Shown: positions 5,133 to 11,473, counted from the first letter of the stretch. The stretch is DNA of 11,953 nucleotides from Thermofilaceae archaeon (GCA_027027675.1 JALVKT010000099.1:1-11953); one strand, 5' to 3'. Notes: generated from the sequence alone by a model not told the origin. Numbers and translations: made by a program.

Positions 5133-5516
5133 TTAGTCCACCCGCTCGACGCGGACCCGCTCGCCGGAGCGGACCTTCTTTAGCCGTTCGAGGTCGCCCA
5201 CGACGCGGCCGAACACGTTTACGGGGCTGGCAGGCCTTATCTCGCCTGGCCCGCTGACGGGGGTTGGGCCGAAGAATATGCAGAGCGCGTTGCCCGGCGG
5301 CCAGTAGGCGACGTCGCCCTTGTCCACGACTTCCTGGGCGTTTTCCTGGCCGAGGTCCACTGGGGTCGAGAAGTATATCTCGTCGCCCCACCTGTTCGCC
5401 CGGCTCTCAAAGGGTACTGCCTGGAGGAATGCGTCCCGGGTCTTGGGGTTCTTGTCTATGAGCTCGACTATTACTTCCCCTATGCTCTCGGGGAAGACTA
5501 TCTTGAGCCTGGCCAA
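5133..5516 (-). CDS. Cyclophilin-like fold protein (TM1367 type)
   Basis: A 127-residue protein of the cyclophilin-like family typified by Thermotoga TM1367. The eight-stranded barrel is seen as strands KIVFPE, GEVIVELI, DEIYFST, then the family signature GDVAYWPPGNALCIFFGPTP at about 67-86, and SPVNVFGRVVG. It lacks the residues expected of a working peptidyl-prolyl isomerase, and the function of this family is unknown. The start is TTG: GAGGTGA sits 6 nt upstream and contains the TGA stop of the TIM-barrel gene, so translation is probably coupled. The product beginning MARLKIVF starts directly with the first strand. Position between an isomerase and an aldolase suggests a small-molecule role in the same pathway, which is inference. 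Confidence 0.83.
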   Translation of the reverse strand: MARLKIVFPESIGEVIVELIDKNPKTRDAFLQAVPFESRANRWGDEIYFSTPVDLGQENAQEVVDKGDVAYWPPGNALCIFFGPTPVSGPGEIRPASPVNVFGRVVGDLERLKKVRSGERVRVERVD

Positions 5517-5522
5517 CCGTGT

Positions 5523-5529
5523 TCACCTC
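5523..5529 (-). promoter_or_regulatory. Coupling ribosome site for the TTG-started gene
   Basis: GAGGTGA on the minus strand, 6 nt before TTG 5516. Its last three bases are the stop codon of the TIM-barrel gene. It fixes the unusual TTG start of the cyclophilin-like gene. Confidence 0.65.
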
Positions 5530-6458
5530 AGCTTCTCCTCGACGAGCTTCGCGAACGCGGTGTAGAGCACGCCCTTGGCCGCGTGTACGGGCTCCTGCCA
5601 CACCTGGCCCTCCTCGGGCTTCACCTCGAAGCCTATGGCGCCCCTGTAGCCTATCTCCTCGAGGACCTTTAGGAGCTCCTTGACCTCCTCGACGCCGTTG
5701 ATGGCGCCGGGCCTGTAGAAGCCGGGGTGCCAGTCCTTGAGCGTGCCGTCGGGCAGCTTCTTGGTGCAGCCGATGTGTATGTGCGCGAGGTAGTCCTTCG
5801 CGACCACTATGTCGCGGGGCTTCTCGTTGAGCATGGGGCCGTGGCTGAGGTCCCAGAGTAGGCCGAAGTTCTCGTGCTCCTCCCTGACCTCCTTCGCCAC
5901 CTCGACGGCCTCGGTTATGGGGCCTATGAGCTGCTTCTTGTCCCATACGCGGTCGAAGGTCTCGAGTATCACGTAGACGCCGAGCTTCTCCGCGTACCCG
6001 GCTATCTCCTTGAGGCTCTTTACAAGCTGGTCCTTGGCCGCCTCCCTGTCGGCCTCTCCGGGGTCTGGGCCGCTGCAGAAGGCCGCCCGCTTTATGCCGC
6101 GCGCCGCGGATATCTCTATCTCCCTCTTGATAGCCTCTACGGCTTTGCGCCTCTCATCCTCGTCCAGGGCGCTGGGGTTGAAGCCCTTGGCGAGCACGAG
6201 TGGCTGGAGCCCGCTTGCAACCTCTATGCCCGTTTTCTTGACAATGGGCTCTACGAGGCGCCAGGCCTCGTCAGGGAGCACGTTGACCTCTATCACGTCG
6301 AAGAAGGGGTCGTGGGCGAGCACATCGAAGGCTTCCCGCGCTGCCTCTGCCTCGCCCTTCATAACGGGTGGGTTTGCCATAAAGGCTACGACGCTGACCT
6401 TCCATGGGAAGCGTACAGTGTACTCCTCCCCATCCGCCCTAACGGTGACGGAAAACAT
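5523..6458 (-). CDS. Xylose-isomerase-like TIM barrel (sugar isomerase/epimerase or endonuclease IV fold)
   Basis: A 311-residue TIM-barrel protein of the AP-endonuclease-2/xylose-isomerase-like family. Likely metal ligands are E166 (VILETFDR), D203 and H206 (LLWDLSHGPM), H226 and/or H228 (AHIHIG) and E278 (GFEVKP), the usual pattern for divalent-metal sugar isomerases and epimerases. H244 in KDWHPG may contact substrate. The first 22 residues form an extra beta element before the barrel. Substrate is unknown; keto-sugar epimerase, isomerase or myo-inositol-type dehydratase activity are all known in the family. The start ATG has GGTGAG 7 nt upstream. It leads the minus-strand cluster, with a TATA box at about 6492-6499 inside an inverted repeat, so it may be substrate regulated. 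Confidence 0.85.
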   Translation of the reverse strand: MFSVTVRADGEEYTVRFPWKVSVVAFMANPPVMKGEAEAAREAFDVLAHDPFFDVIEVNVLPDEAWRLVEPIVKKTGIEVASGLQPLVLAKGFNPSALDEDERRKAVEAIKREIEISAARGIKRAAFCSGPDPGEADREAAKDQLVKSLKEIAGYAEKLGVYVILETFDRVWDKKQLIGPITEAVEVAKEVREEHENFGLLWDLSHGPMLNEKPRDIVVAKDYLAHIHIGCTKKLPDGTLKDWHPGFYRPGAINGVEEVKELLKVLEEIGYRGAIGFEVKPEEGQVWQEPVHAAKGVLYTAFAKLVEEKLR

Positions 6459-6483
6459 GCTTCTCTCACCCGGGTGGAATACG

Positions 6484-6508
6484 CGGTAACACCATTAAAC
6501 CTTTACCG
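6484..6508 (-). promoter_or_regulatory. TATA box of the sugar cluster inside an inverted repeat
   Basis: On the minus strand TTTAATGG (6492-6499), preceded by GTAAAGG that could act as BRE, lies about 36 nt before the ATG at 6458. The predicted start near 6470 leaves a leader holding the GGTGAG site. The arms CGGTAA (6484-6489) and TTACCG (6503-6508) flank the box symmetrically with a 13-nt spacer, which is the layout of an operator. Confidence 0.5.
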
Positions 6509-6570
6509 GCAAACTATTTTTGCTGCAACACCGTTTTCGCCGTGCCACATGTGACGTGCATAGCCAGCCA

Positions 6571-6576
6571 GAGGTG
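6571..6576 (+). promoter_or_regulatory. Ribosome site deciding the TTG start of the permease
   Basis: GAGGTG ends 8 nt before TTG 6585 and 14 nt before the next in-frame start, GTG 6591. The spacing favours TTG. Confidence 0.55.
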
Positions 6577-6584
6577 CACCGGCC

Positions 6585-7472
6585 TTGCTCGTGGAAGCGC
6601 TGCTCGCCTTCTATCTCCCCCTCCTCCTCGGCATAGCGTACGGGAGGCTTAGGAGGCCCGGCGACGCAGAGCTCACGTATCTCTCAAGGCTTATACTCTA
6701 CCTCCTACTCCCCTTCCTCCTCTTCAGGTCGACATATGCTAAGGCGAGCCTGGGCGTGACGCTCGAGTCTCTCTCCCTCCCCCTCCTCGCCTCCCTAATA
6801 GTCCTTGCTTCGGGGGCGGCGGCACACCTGGCCTTCAAGGGCAGGGTGGAGGAGGTCATGACGACGATGTACTCTAACGCCGGCTACCTGCCACTGGCGG
6901 TGGCGCTGCCCCTGTGGGGAGAGCCTGGGGTGGCGGACGTCGGCTTCTACATCCTGGGGAACAACACGACGGCCAACGCCGCGATTCCCCTGCTTAGCAG
7001 CAGGGGGGACTGGCGCGCCGGCCTCAGAAAGCTGGCCTTCTTCGCGCCCCTCTACGGCATAGTCGCCGGCACACTCCTGGGCGCCCTACACGTGCCCGTG
7101 CCGGGGGCCGTCATAACCGCTGCGCGCTACATGGGGGACGCGGCCCCCACGATGGCGCTCATAGTGCTGGGGCTGGAGTTCTCCAGGAGCCTCTCCCTCT
7201 CGCGCAGGGGGGTGGAGACGTACCTGCTCCACATGGCGGTGGCGGCCCCGCTTGTCGCGGCTTTCGCACGACTCGGCCTTCTGCCGAGCCCGCTGGAGTT
7301 TAAGGTTGCACTGCTGGAGGCTTTGATGCCGAGCGCTGTGAGCAACGTAGTCCTCGCGAGAGAGTTTGGGCTTGACGCGGGGGAGGTGTCAGAGATAGTT
7401 GTCACGTCCACTCTGCTCGCCTCCTTCACGTCCATCCCGGCCTTCCTTGTGTGGGCCTCGCTGTGGGCCTAG
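6585..7472 (+). CDS. AEC-family permease (auxin efflux carrier type)
   Basis: A 295-residue membrane protein with about ten hydrophobic segments (near 1-20, 30-47, 60-84, 91-110, 115-136, 148-169, then four more to the end) in two five-helix halves. This matches the auxin efflux carrier/Mem_trans family, whose prokaryotic members move malate, malonate, amino acids or other organic anions. The broken-helix motifs are GNNTTANAA near 124-132 in the first half and MPSAVSNVVLARE in the second. The substrate cannot be read from sequence. The start is TTG, supported by GAGGTG 8 nt upstream. It is divergent from the sugar cluster, sharing a 126-bp region. Co-regulation with that cluster is plausible but unproven. 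Confidence 0.87.
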   Translation: MLVEALLAFYLPLLLGIAYGRLRRPGDAELTYLSRLILYLLLPFLLFRSTYAKASLGVTLESLSLPLLASLIVLASGAAAHLAFKGRVEEVMTTMYSNAGYLPLAVALPLWGEPGVADVGFYILGNNTTANAAIPLLSSRGDWRAGLRKLAFFAPLYGIVAGTLLGALHVPVPGAVITAARYMGDAAPTMALIVLGLEFSRSLSLSRRGVETYLLHMAVAAPLVAAFARLGLLPSPLEFKVALLEALMPSAVSNVVLAREFGLDAGEVSEIVVTSTLLASFTSIPAFLVWASLWA

Positions 7473-7485
7473 GTATCGCCGATAC
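7473..7485. repeat. Short perfect inverted repeat
   Basis: GTATCG-C-CGATAC, directly after the stop codon of the permease gene and just upstream of the TATA box at 7493-7504. It may be an operator for the next gene or a small hairpin at the end of the permease transcript. Nothing in the sequence decides between these. Confidence 0.5.
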
Positions 7486-7492
7486 GCACAGC

Positions 7493-7504
7493 TTATCATT
7501 TAAG
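7493..7504 (+). promoter_or_regulatory. TATA region of the 159-residue membrane protein gene
   Basis: TTATCATTTAAG is centred about 34 nt before the ATG at 7533. The implied start at about 7525 gives a very short leader, in keeping with the absence of a good Shine-Dalgarno site. Confidence 0.5.
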
Positions 7505-7532
7505 CCGCGGCGATGAAAAATAAGGGCTGGGT

Positions 7533-8012
7533 ATGAAGCTCACCATAACGGCTTTCGCCATAGCACTCATAGCGGTGGCTGCACTGTTCGCAGCGGCCAG
7601 CAGCAGCGGGTTCGCGGGGCTTGCCGAGCAGTCCCCGAAGGGGCCCGCTAAGCCCAGAGTAATGTCGGCTGAGAAGGGGCAGCCGCAGGAGGCCGGCGGA
7701 ACATGCCTGACCTACTGCCTCGTATCGGCGGCCCTCCTCCTCGGAGGGATGGTGTCGGCAGTGTACGCGTTGGGCGTGTGGAGCCTTGAGAAGGGCCCCC
7801 TCTCGCGGGGAGTTGCGTCGATAAAGGCGGCGTTCTTCCTCTCGCTGGGAGGCGTCCTCCTAGGCTCCTCGCTCGCAGTGTACGGGGCCTTCACGGGCAA
7901 CTCCTTGGCGGCGGCGCTGGGCGTGCTGGCTGTAGCCGTAAACCTCTACGTGACTTACAGGGCGTGGGCCGGGGCTAAGAGGTTTAGGGCGCTTCTGGAG
8001 GGCGGGGCATAA
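7533..8012 (+). CDS. Hypothetical four-segment membrane protein
   Basis: A 159-residue protein not recognised. Residues 5-22 are strongly hydrophobic, either a signal peptide or a membrane anchor. Residues 24-56 are polar, rich in proline, lysine and glycine, and probably face outside. Three further hydrophobic segments follow at about 59-83, 98-120 and 124-143, and the tail is basic. Two cysteines (C58 and C62, TCLTYC) lie at the start of the second segment and might form a disulphide or bind a metal. The ATG follows a good TATA box at short distance. tatA begins 48 nt after its stop, on the same strand, so they may share a transcript, but this alone gives no function. Confidence 0.7.
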   Translation: MKLTITAFAIALIAVAALFAAASSSGFAGLAEQSPKGPAKPRVMSAEKGQPQEAGGTCLTYCLVSAALLLGGMVSAVYALGVWSLEKGPLSRGVASIKAAFFLSLGGVLLGSSLAVYGAFTGNSLAAALGVLAVAVNLYVTYRAWAGAKRFRALLEGGA

Positions 8013-8060
8013 CCTATTTACGTGTGACGCTGCATGTAACTTGGCTGAGGCTGATACGAC

Positions 8061-8417
8061 ATGTTGCCGATATACACCCCTCCCTTTACTCCAGGGTTCA
8101 CGGGCCAGATCGGCCCCACAGAAATATTAATAATTGTGCTTATAGCGCTGCTACTCTTCGGCCCCAAGAAGCTCCCAGAGCTAGCCAAGGCGGCGGGAGA
8201 GGCTGTCCGCGTCTTCAGGGAGGAGAGCAGGAAGATAACCGAGGAGGACACGGCTGCATTGAAGGCGATACAGAAGGAGGCGTCGAAGAGCTCCGGCGTC
8301 AGCGACGAGGAGCTCAAGAAGCTCGCCAAGATACTCGGCGTTGAGACGGAGAACAAGAGCAGGGACGAGCTTGTAAACGAGATAGTTGAGAAGGCTAAGA
8401 AGCAGGGCCTCATCTAA
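8061..8417 (+). CDS. tatA: TatA-type Sec-independent protein translocase subunit
   Basis: A 118-residue TatA/E protein of the twin-arginine export system, which moves folded proteins across the membrane. Residues 18-33 (around IGPTEILIIVLIALLL) are the single membrane helix. FGPKKLPE at 33-40 is the conserved hinge, and 40-58 is the amphipathic helix. The C-terminal part is longer than the minimal TatA. Residues 80-114 form two more helices (SDEELKKLAKILGVETENKS then RDELVNEIVEKAK) that look like a small SAP/HeH-type helical module. Extended tails are seen in other crenarchaeal TatA proteins. No tatC is present in the window. It ends 6 nt from the convergent nadM, leaving no room for a separate terminator. 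A TATA-like CTATTTACG lies at about 8014-8022. Confidence 0.92.
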   Translation: MLPIYTPPFTPGFTGQIGPTEILIIVLIALLLFGPKKLPELAKAAGEAVRVFREESRKITEEDTAALKAIQKEASKSSGVSDEELKKLAKILGVETENKSRDELVNEIVEKAKKQGLI

Positions 8418-8423
8418 AGAGAA

Positions 8424-8954
8424 CTAGTACTTGGGAATCACGACCTTTTCGGAGCCTAGTATACTCTTTACCCGTTCTGCTCCTCCGATTCTAGCTAGAT
8501 ATGCGGCCACCGGCTCTGGAACCAGTCTTTCCCAGTCGCCGCCTTCCGCCATAAGCTTCCTAATATTGGTGCCGGAGAGCTCTCCCCTCTCTACTAGGGG
8601 CGGGTTGACGACTTTGAAGCCGCTACTCCTGGCGAGGAGTTCTACAAAACTGTTGTTCGTAGCTACCGCCTCGAAGCGCGGCGTTCTCGAGGCCACGTGG
8701 CTAAGCCACAGGCTATTGTCGGGCACATTGTCCAGGGGTATAACGTAGACCCTGTCCCAGACGTCGTGGAGCGCAAGCTTTAGCATGGTGACTCTCTCGC
8801 CAGCTGTAAAGGGGTTCTCGGCGGTAAAGTTGAACTGGGCCGCTGTGACGCCGACCACGACTTCGTCCCACCTCTCAACGAGCCACTTGATCGCCTCTAC
8901 GTGGCCCTTGTGGACGGGCTGAAACCTGCCGGGGAAGAATACCCGCCTAGTCAT
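8424..8954 (-). CDS. nadM: Nicotinamide-nucleotide adenylyltransferase, archaeal type
   Basis: A 176-residue nucleotidyltransferase that joins NMN and ATP to make NAD. The N-terminal GRFQPVHKGH (9-18) holds the H-x-G-H nucleotide-binding signature in the archaeal NadM form. The later GELSGTNIRKLM is the second ATP-contact motif (SxTxxR-like). Length fits NadM. The ATG at 8954 is chosen over a GTG two codons upstream because the TATA box on the minus strand at 8978-8986 predicts transcription to begin at about that ATG, so the message is probably leaderless. It is convergent with tatA and divergent from rnhB, only 42 bp away, with crossed promoters. Confidence 0.93.
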   Translation of the reverse strand: MTRRVFFPGRFQPVHKGHVEAIKWLVERWDEVVVGVTAAQFNFTAENPFTAGERVTMLKLALHDVWDRVYVIPLDNVPDNSLWLSHVASRTPRFEAVATNNSFVELLARSSGFKVVNPPLVERGELSGTNIRKLMAEGGDWERLVPEPVAAYLARIGGAERVKSILGSEKVVIPKY

Positions 8955-8959
8955 ATCCA

Positions 8960-8968
8960 CCTATATTA
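8960..8968 (+). promoter_or_regulatory. TATA box for rnhB
   Basis: CTATATTAC, centred about 33 nt before the rnhB ATG at 8997, giving a leader of only a few bases. It overlaps the transcribed end of the nadM promoter region. Confidence 0.5.
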
Positions 8969-8977
8969 CCTTGAGGC

Positions 8978-8986
8978 CTATATCAC
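8978..8986 (-). promoter_or_regulatory. TATA box for nadM
   Basis: On the minus strand GTGATATAG, centred about 27 nt before the nadM ATG at 8954, predicting a leaderless message. It lies downstream of the rnhB TATA box as seen from rnhB, so the two promoters cross. Confidence 0.5.
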
Positions 8987-8996
8987 TTGCACAGCC

Positions 8997-9668
8997 ATGC
9001 CCGTAAGGGTTCTCAGGGAAAACTGCTCGGAAGCAGTGATACTGGGGGTCGACGAGGCCGGCAGGGGGCCCATGATAGGCCCCATGGTCGTGGCCGCCGC
9101 CGCGGCGCCCCCACGTGTAGCCGAGAGGCTCACGCTCTTCGGGGTGAGAGACTCTAAGACTCTCTCGCCGCGCTCGAGGGAGCGGCTCCGAAGCCTCCTC
9201 CTCTCACTGCTGAGCTTCGCCGCCGTAAGAGTCGTCGAGCCGGCCGAGATAGACGCCGCCGTATACGGGGAAACCCACGTCAACCTCAACTACCTCGAGG
9301 CCAGCGTGGCCGCGGAGCTCGTGGAAGAGGCCCTGAAGGCCTGCCGGGTGGAAAAAGTTTTTGTCGACTCCCCCGACCCTGTGGCCGAGAGGTTCGGCGA
9401 ACACCTGTCCAGGCTCCTCGAGGGCCGTGTCCCCATAGTCGCCGAGAACGACGCTGACAAGAAGTATCCCATAGTCTCGGCCGCCTCGATAATTGCTAAG
9501 ACGGAGCGAGACCGCCTAGTTGAGGAGCTGAAGAAGCGGTACGGGGACTTCGGGTCCGGCTATCCCTCCGACCAGAGGACGAGGGCGTGGGCGAGGAGGT
9601 GGCTCAGCGAGCACGGGGAACCACCGCCCATAGCTCGGAAGAGCTGGAAGAGCTGGGGCAGGCTCTGA
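8997..9668 (+). CDS. rnhB: Ribonuclease HII
   Basis: A 223-residue RNase HII, which cuts RNA in RNA/DNA hybrids, including single ribonucleotides in DNA and primer remnants. Catalytic residues are D19 and E20 in GVDEAGRG (17-24), D124 in VFVDSPDP, and D172 in SIIAKTERD. SKTL (53-56) and the FGSGYPSD loop (185-192) are also conserved family segments. Length is typical. The frame is open upstream, across the nadM start, but the ATG at 8997 is preferred: family similarity begins there and the TATA box at 8960-8968 allows only a very short leader. The tail SWKSWGRL does not form a clear PCNA-binding box. Confidence 0.95.
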   Translation: MPVRVLRENCSEAVILGVDEAGRGPMIGPMVVAAAAAPPRVAERLTLFGVRDSKTLSPRSRERLRSLLLSLLSFAAVRVVEPAEIDAAVYGETHVNLNYLEASVAAELVEEALKACRVEKVFVDSPDPVAERFGEHLSRLLEGRVPIVAENDADKKYPIVSAASIIAKTERDRLVEELKKRYGDFGSGYPSDQRTRAWARRWLSEHGEPPPIARKSWKSWGRL

Positions 9669-9669
9669 G

Positions 9670-9678
9670 CTTATATCT
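9670..9678 (+). promoter_or_regulatory. TATA box for the acyltransferase gene
   Basis: CTTATATCT starts just after the rnhB stop. Its centre is about 27 nt before ATG 9701, predicting a leaderless message. This supports choosing that ATG over the longer frame that overlaps rnhB. Confidence 0.55.
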
Positions 9679-9700
9679 CCACTGTGTGGAGAGCTATGTG

Positions 9701-10306
9701 ATGGCTCAGGGATACTATAAGCACCCCACGGCGGTCGTCGAGGAGGGCGCCGTGGTGGGTGAGGGCACGAGGATATGGCACTTCGCTCACATACGCTCGG
9801 GTGCGCGGATAGGTAAGGGCTGTAACATCGGCAAGGATGTGTACGTGGACGTCGGGGTCGAGATAGGCGACGGAGTGAAGATTCAGAACGGTGTGTCCGT
9901 GTATAGGGGGGTGAAGCTGGAGGACAGGGTTTTCGTTGGCCCCCACGCGGTCTTTACGAATGACAAGTACCCCCGGGCCTTCTCCAAGGACTGGGAGGTT
10001 GTGCCCACACTTGTAAAGGAGGGGGCCTCTATAGGGGCGAACGCGACCATTGTTTGCGGCGTCACCCTGGGCAGGTACTCCATGGTCGCCGCTGGAAGCG
10101 TTGTCACCAAGGACGTGCCCGACTACGGCCTCGTCGTGGGTGTGCCGGCGCGACTCGTAGGCTTCGTATGCGTGTGCGGCAGGCCGCTCAGAGAAGTTGT
10201 TGAGGAGGACGAGGAAAAGGTCGTGTACAGGTGCAGCCACTGCGGGAGGAAGATAGAGATACCTAGGAAAGACTATGAAAGGATGGTTAAAGAGAGGGGC
10301 CGATAG
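9701..10306 (+). CDS. Left-handed beta-helix N-acetyltransferase (WbpD/WlbB type) with C-terminal zinc ribbon
   Basis: A 201-residue hexapeptide-repeat acyltransferase. The IGKG, IGDG and IGAN turns between residues 10 and 150 build the left-handed helix. HPTAVVEEGAVVGEGTRIWHF at the start and PHAVFTNDKYPRA near 81-93 match enzymes that acetylate the 3-amino group of UDP-linked amino-sugar acids; N87 lies where the family has a catalytic-region asparagine. The C-terminal 45 residues hold C157, C159, C178 and C181, a CxC...CxxC zinc ribbon. The likely role is making an amino sugar for glycoprotein or surface glycans. No glycan genes sit beside it here. It probably has its own promoter and a T-rich stop after it. 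The exact sugar is inference. Confidence 0.87.
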   Translation: MAQGYYKHPTAVVEEGAVVGEGTRIWHFAHIRSGARIGKGCNIGKDVYVDVGVEIGDGVKIQNGVSVYRGVKLEDRVFVGPHAVFTNDKYPRAFSKDWEVVPTLVKEGASIGANATIVCGVTLGRYSMVAAGSVVTKDVPDYGLVVGVPARLVGFVCVCGRPLREVVEEDEEKVVYRCSHCGRKIEIPRKDYERMVKERGR

Positions 10307-10324
10307 CCCCCTTTTATATTTTTA
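10307..10324 (+). terminator. T-rich transcription stop
   Basis: Directly after the acyltransferase stop a C run leads into CTTTTATATTTTT on the plus strand, a typical archaeal oligo-T terminator. It fills most of the 22-bp gap to the convergent ABC ATPase gene. Confidence 0.55.
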
Positions 10325-10328
10325 AACC

Positions 10329-11408
10329 TTAGACTATAGCCTTCTCCGTGGCCTTGTCGAAGATGTGCAGCTTGTCATGGTTTATGTCGAACTGCAGCGT
10401 GGCTCCTATGTCGTGGCTCGTCCCGGGCGGCGCGAAGGCCCTAATTATGTCGTCGCCCACCTTTAGGTGCACGAGCACGTCTCTGCCGAGCGGCTCTGTC
10501 ACGTAGACTACGCCCCTGTAGGGGCCCTCGCCGATTTTGATGTCCTCAGGCCTTATGCCGACTATTACTTCGCTTGGCGGGCCGGCCTTTCTCAGCGCTT
10601 CGGCCATGTAGTCGGGGAGCTTGATTTTCATGCCGCTCGACTCGAGTATTATGCCGCCGTCCTGCTGTGTCACGCTTGCCTCGAAGAAGTTCATCGGCGG
10701 CGCGCCTATGAAGCCGGCGACGAACACGTTTGCAGGCTTATTATAGAGCTCCTCGGGGGTTCCGTACTGCTGCAGGGTGCCCTTGTTAAGCACCGCTATG
10801 CGGTCGGCCATCGTCATGGCCTCTACCTGGTCGTGCGTGACATAGATAGTTGTTATTCCGAGTTCCCGCTGGAGCCTCTTAAGCTCCGCTCTCATGAATA
10901 TTCTCAGCTTTGCGTCGAGGTTGCTTAGGGGCTCGTCCATGAGGAAGAGCTGGGGCTCCTTTGCGAGCGCCCTTGCGAGGGCGACGCGCTGCTGCTGGCC
11001 ACCACTAAGCTGAGCAGGCTTACGATCAAGAAGCTCCTCGATCCTAAGCATCTTGGCGACCTCGCGGACCTTCTTGTCGATGTAGTCTTTGGGCGCTCCT
11101 TTGAGCTTCAGGGGGAACGCTATGTTGTCGTAGACTGTCATGTGGGGGTAGAGCGCGTAGCTCTGGAACACCATGCCTATGTTCCTGTCCTTTGGCGGCA
11201 GGTCGTTGACGACCTGGTCGTCGAAGTATATGTAGCCCTTGGTGGGCTTGTATATGCCGGCTATCATGAGGAGGGTTGTCGTCTTGCCGCAGCCGCTGGG
11301 CCCGAGTAGGGCGACGAACTCCTTGTCCTTGATGTCTAGGTTCAGGTTGTTTACGGCCACAACTTTCCCGAAGATTTTGGTCAGGTTCTCGAGACGAACC
11401 CTCACCAT
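10329..11408 (-). CDS. ABC transporter ATPase, MalK/UgpC (CUT1) family
   Basis: A 359-residue ATP-binding subunit that powers a carbohydrate importer. Walker A is GPSGCGKT (36-43), the Q-loop is Q82, the signature LSGGQQQR is 134-141, Walker B ends at LFLMDEP (D158, E159), and the switch histidine is H192 in YVTHD. A C-terminal TOBE region (about 240-350, with GIRPEDI at 284-290) marks the sugar-importer MalK/UgpC/MsmX class. The frame is open 48 codons further upstream, but ATG 11408 is chosen since the ABC domain (RLENLTKIF) starts directly after it and the TATA box at 11443-11451 lies downstream of the longer start. No permease or binding-protein genes are in the window, so the ATPase may serve distant transporters, as UgpC/MsmX-type ATPases can. 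It is divergent from an FGGY kinase. Confidence 0.93.
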   Translation of the reverse strand: MVRVRLENLTKIFGKVVAVNNLNLDIKDKEFVALLGPSGCGKTTTLLMIAGIYKPTKGYIYFDDQVVNDLPPKDRNIGMVFQSYALYPHMTVYDNIAFPLKLKGAPKDYIDKKVREVAKMLRIEELLDRKPAQLSGGQQQRVALARALAKEPQLFLMDEPLSNLDAKLRIFMRAELKRLQRELGITTIYVTHDQVEAMTMADRIAVLNKGTLQQYGTPEELYNKPANVFVAGFIGAPPMNFFEASVTQQDGGIILESSGMKIKLPDYMAEALRKAGPPSEVIVGIRPEDIKIGEGPYRGVVYVTEPLGRDVLVHLKVGDDIIRAFAPPGTSHDIGATLQFDINHDKLHIFDKATEKAIV

Positions 11409-11442
11409 CCCCCTTGACCCCGTTTTAACGCGTTTTTCATCT

Positions 11443-11451
11443 AACTTAAAC
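11443..11451 (-). promoter_or_regulatory. TATA box for the ABC ATPase gene
   Basis: On the minus strand GTTTAAGTT, predicted start at about 11421, leader about 13 nt. An 8-bp palindrome AACGCGTT (11427-11434) lies between the box and the start point. A second TATA-like run at 11464-11472 could also serve this strand. Confidence 0.4.
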
Positions 11452-11463
11452 GTTGGCGGGAAC

Positions 11464-11473
11464 AAATATATAC
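11464..11473 (+). promoter_or_regulatory. TATA box for the FGGY kinase
   Basis: AAATATATAC, about 36 nt before ATG 11504. It predicts a leader of roughly 10 nt with no Shine-Dalgarno site, in the 95-bp divergent region. Confidence 0.5.

Noticed and set aside
6546..6553. Palindrome CACATGTG in the region between the sugar cluster and the permease
   Set aside because: Only eight bases, no second copy seen and not positioned on a recognisable promoter element.
5874..6554. A 226-codon plus-strand frame antisense to the TIM-barrel gene
   Set aside because: The minus-strand gene has clear metal-binding motifs, and the antisense product has no recognisable fold. Long antisense frames are common in GC-rich coding DNA.
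8018..8413. A 131-codon minus-strand frame over tatA
   Set aside because: Ser-rich product with no domain, antisense to an unmistakable TatA.
9671..10240. A 189-codon minus-strand frame over the acyltransferase
   Set aside because: It mirrors the hexapeptide repeat gene and has no independent support.
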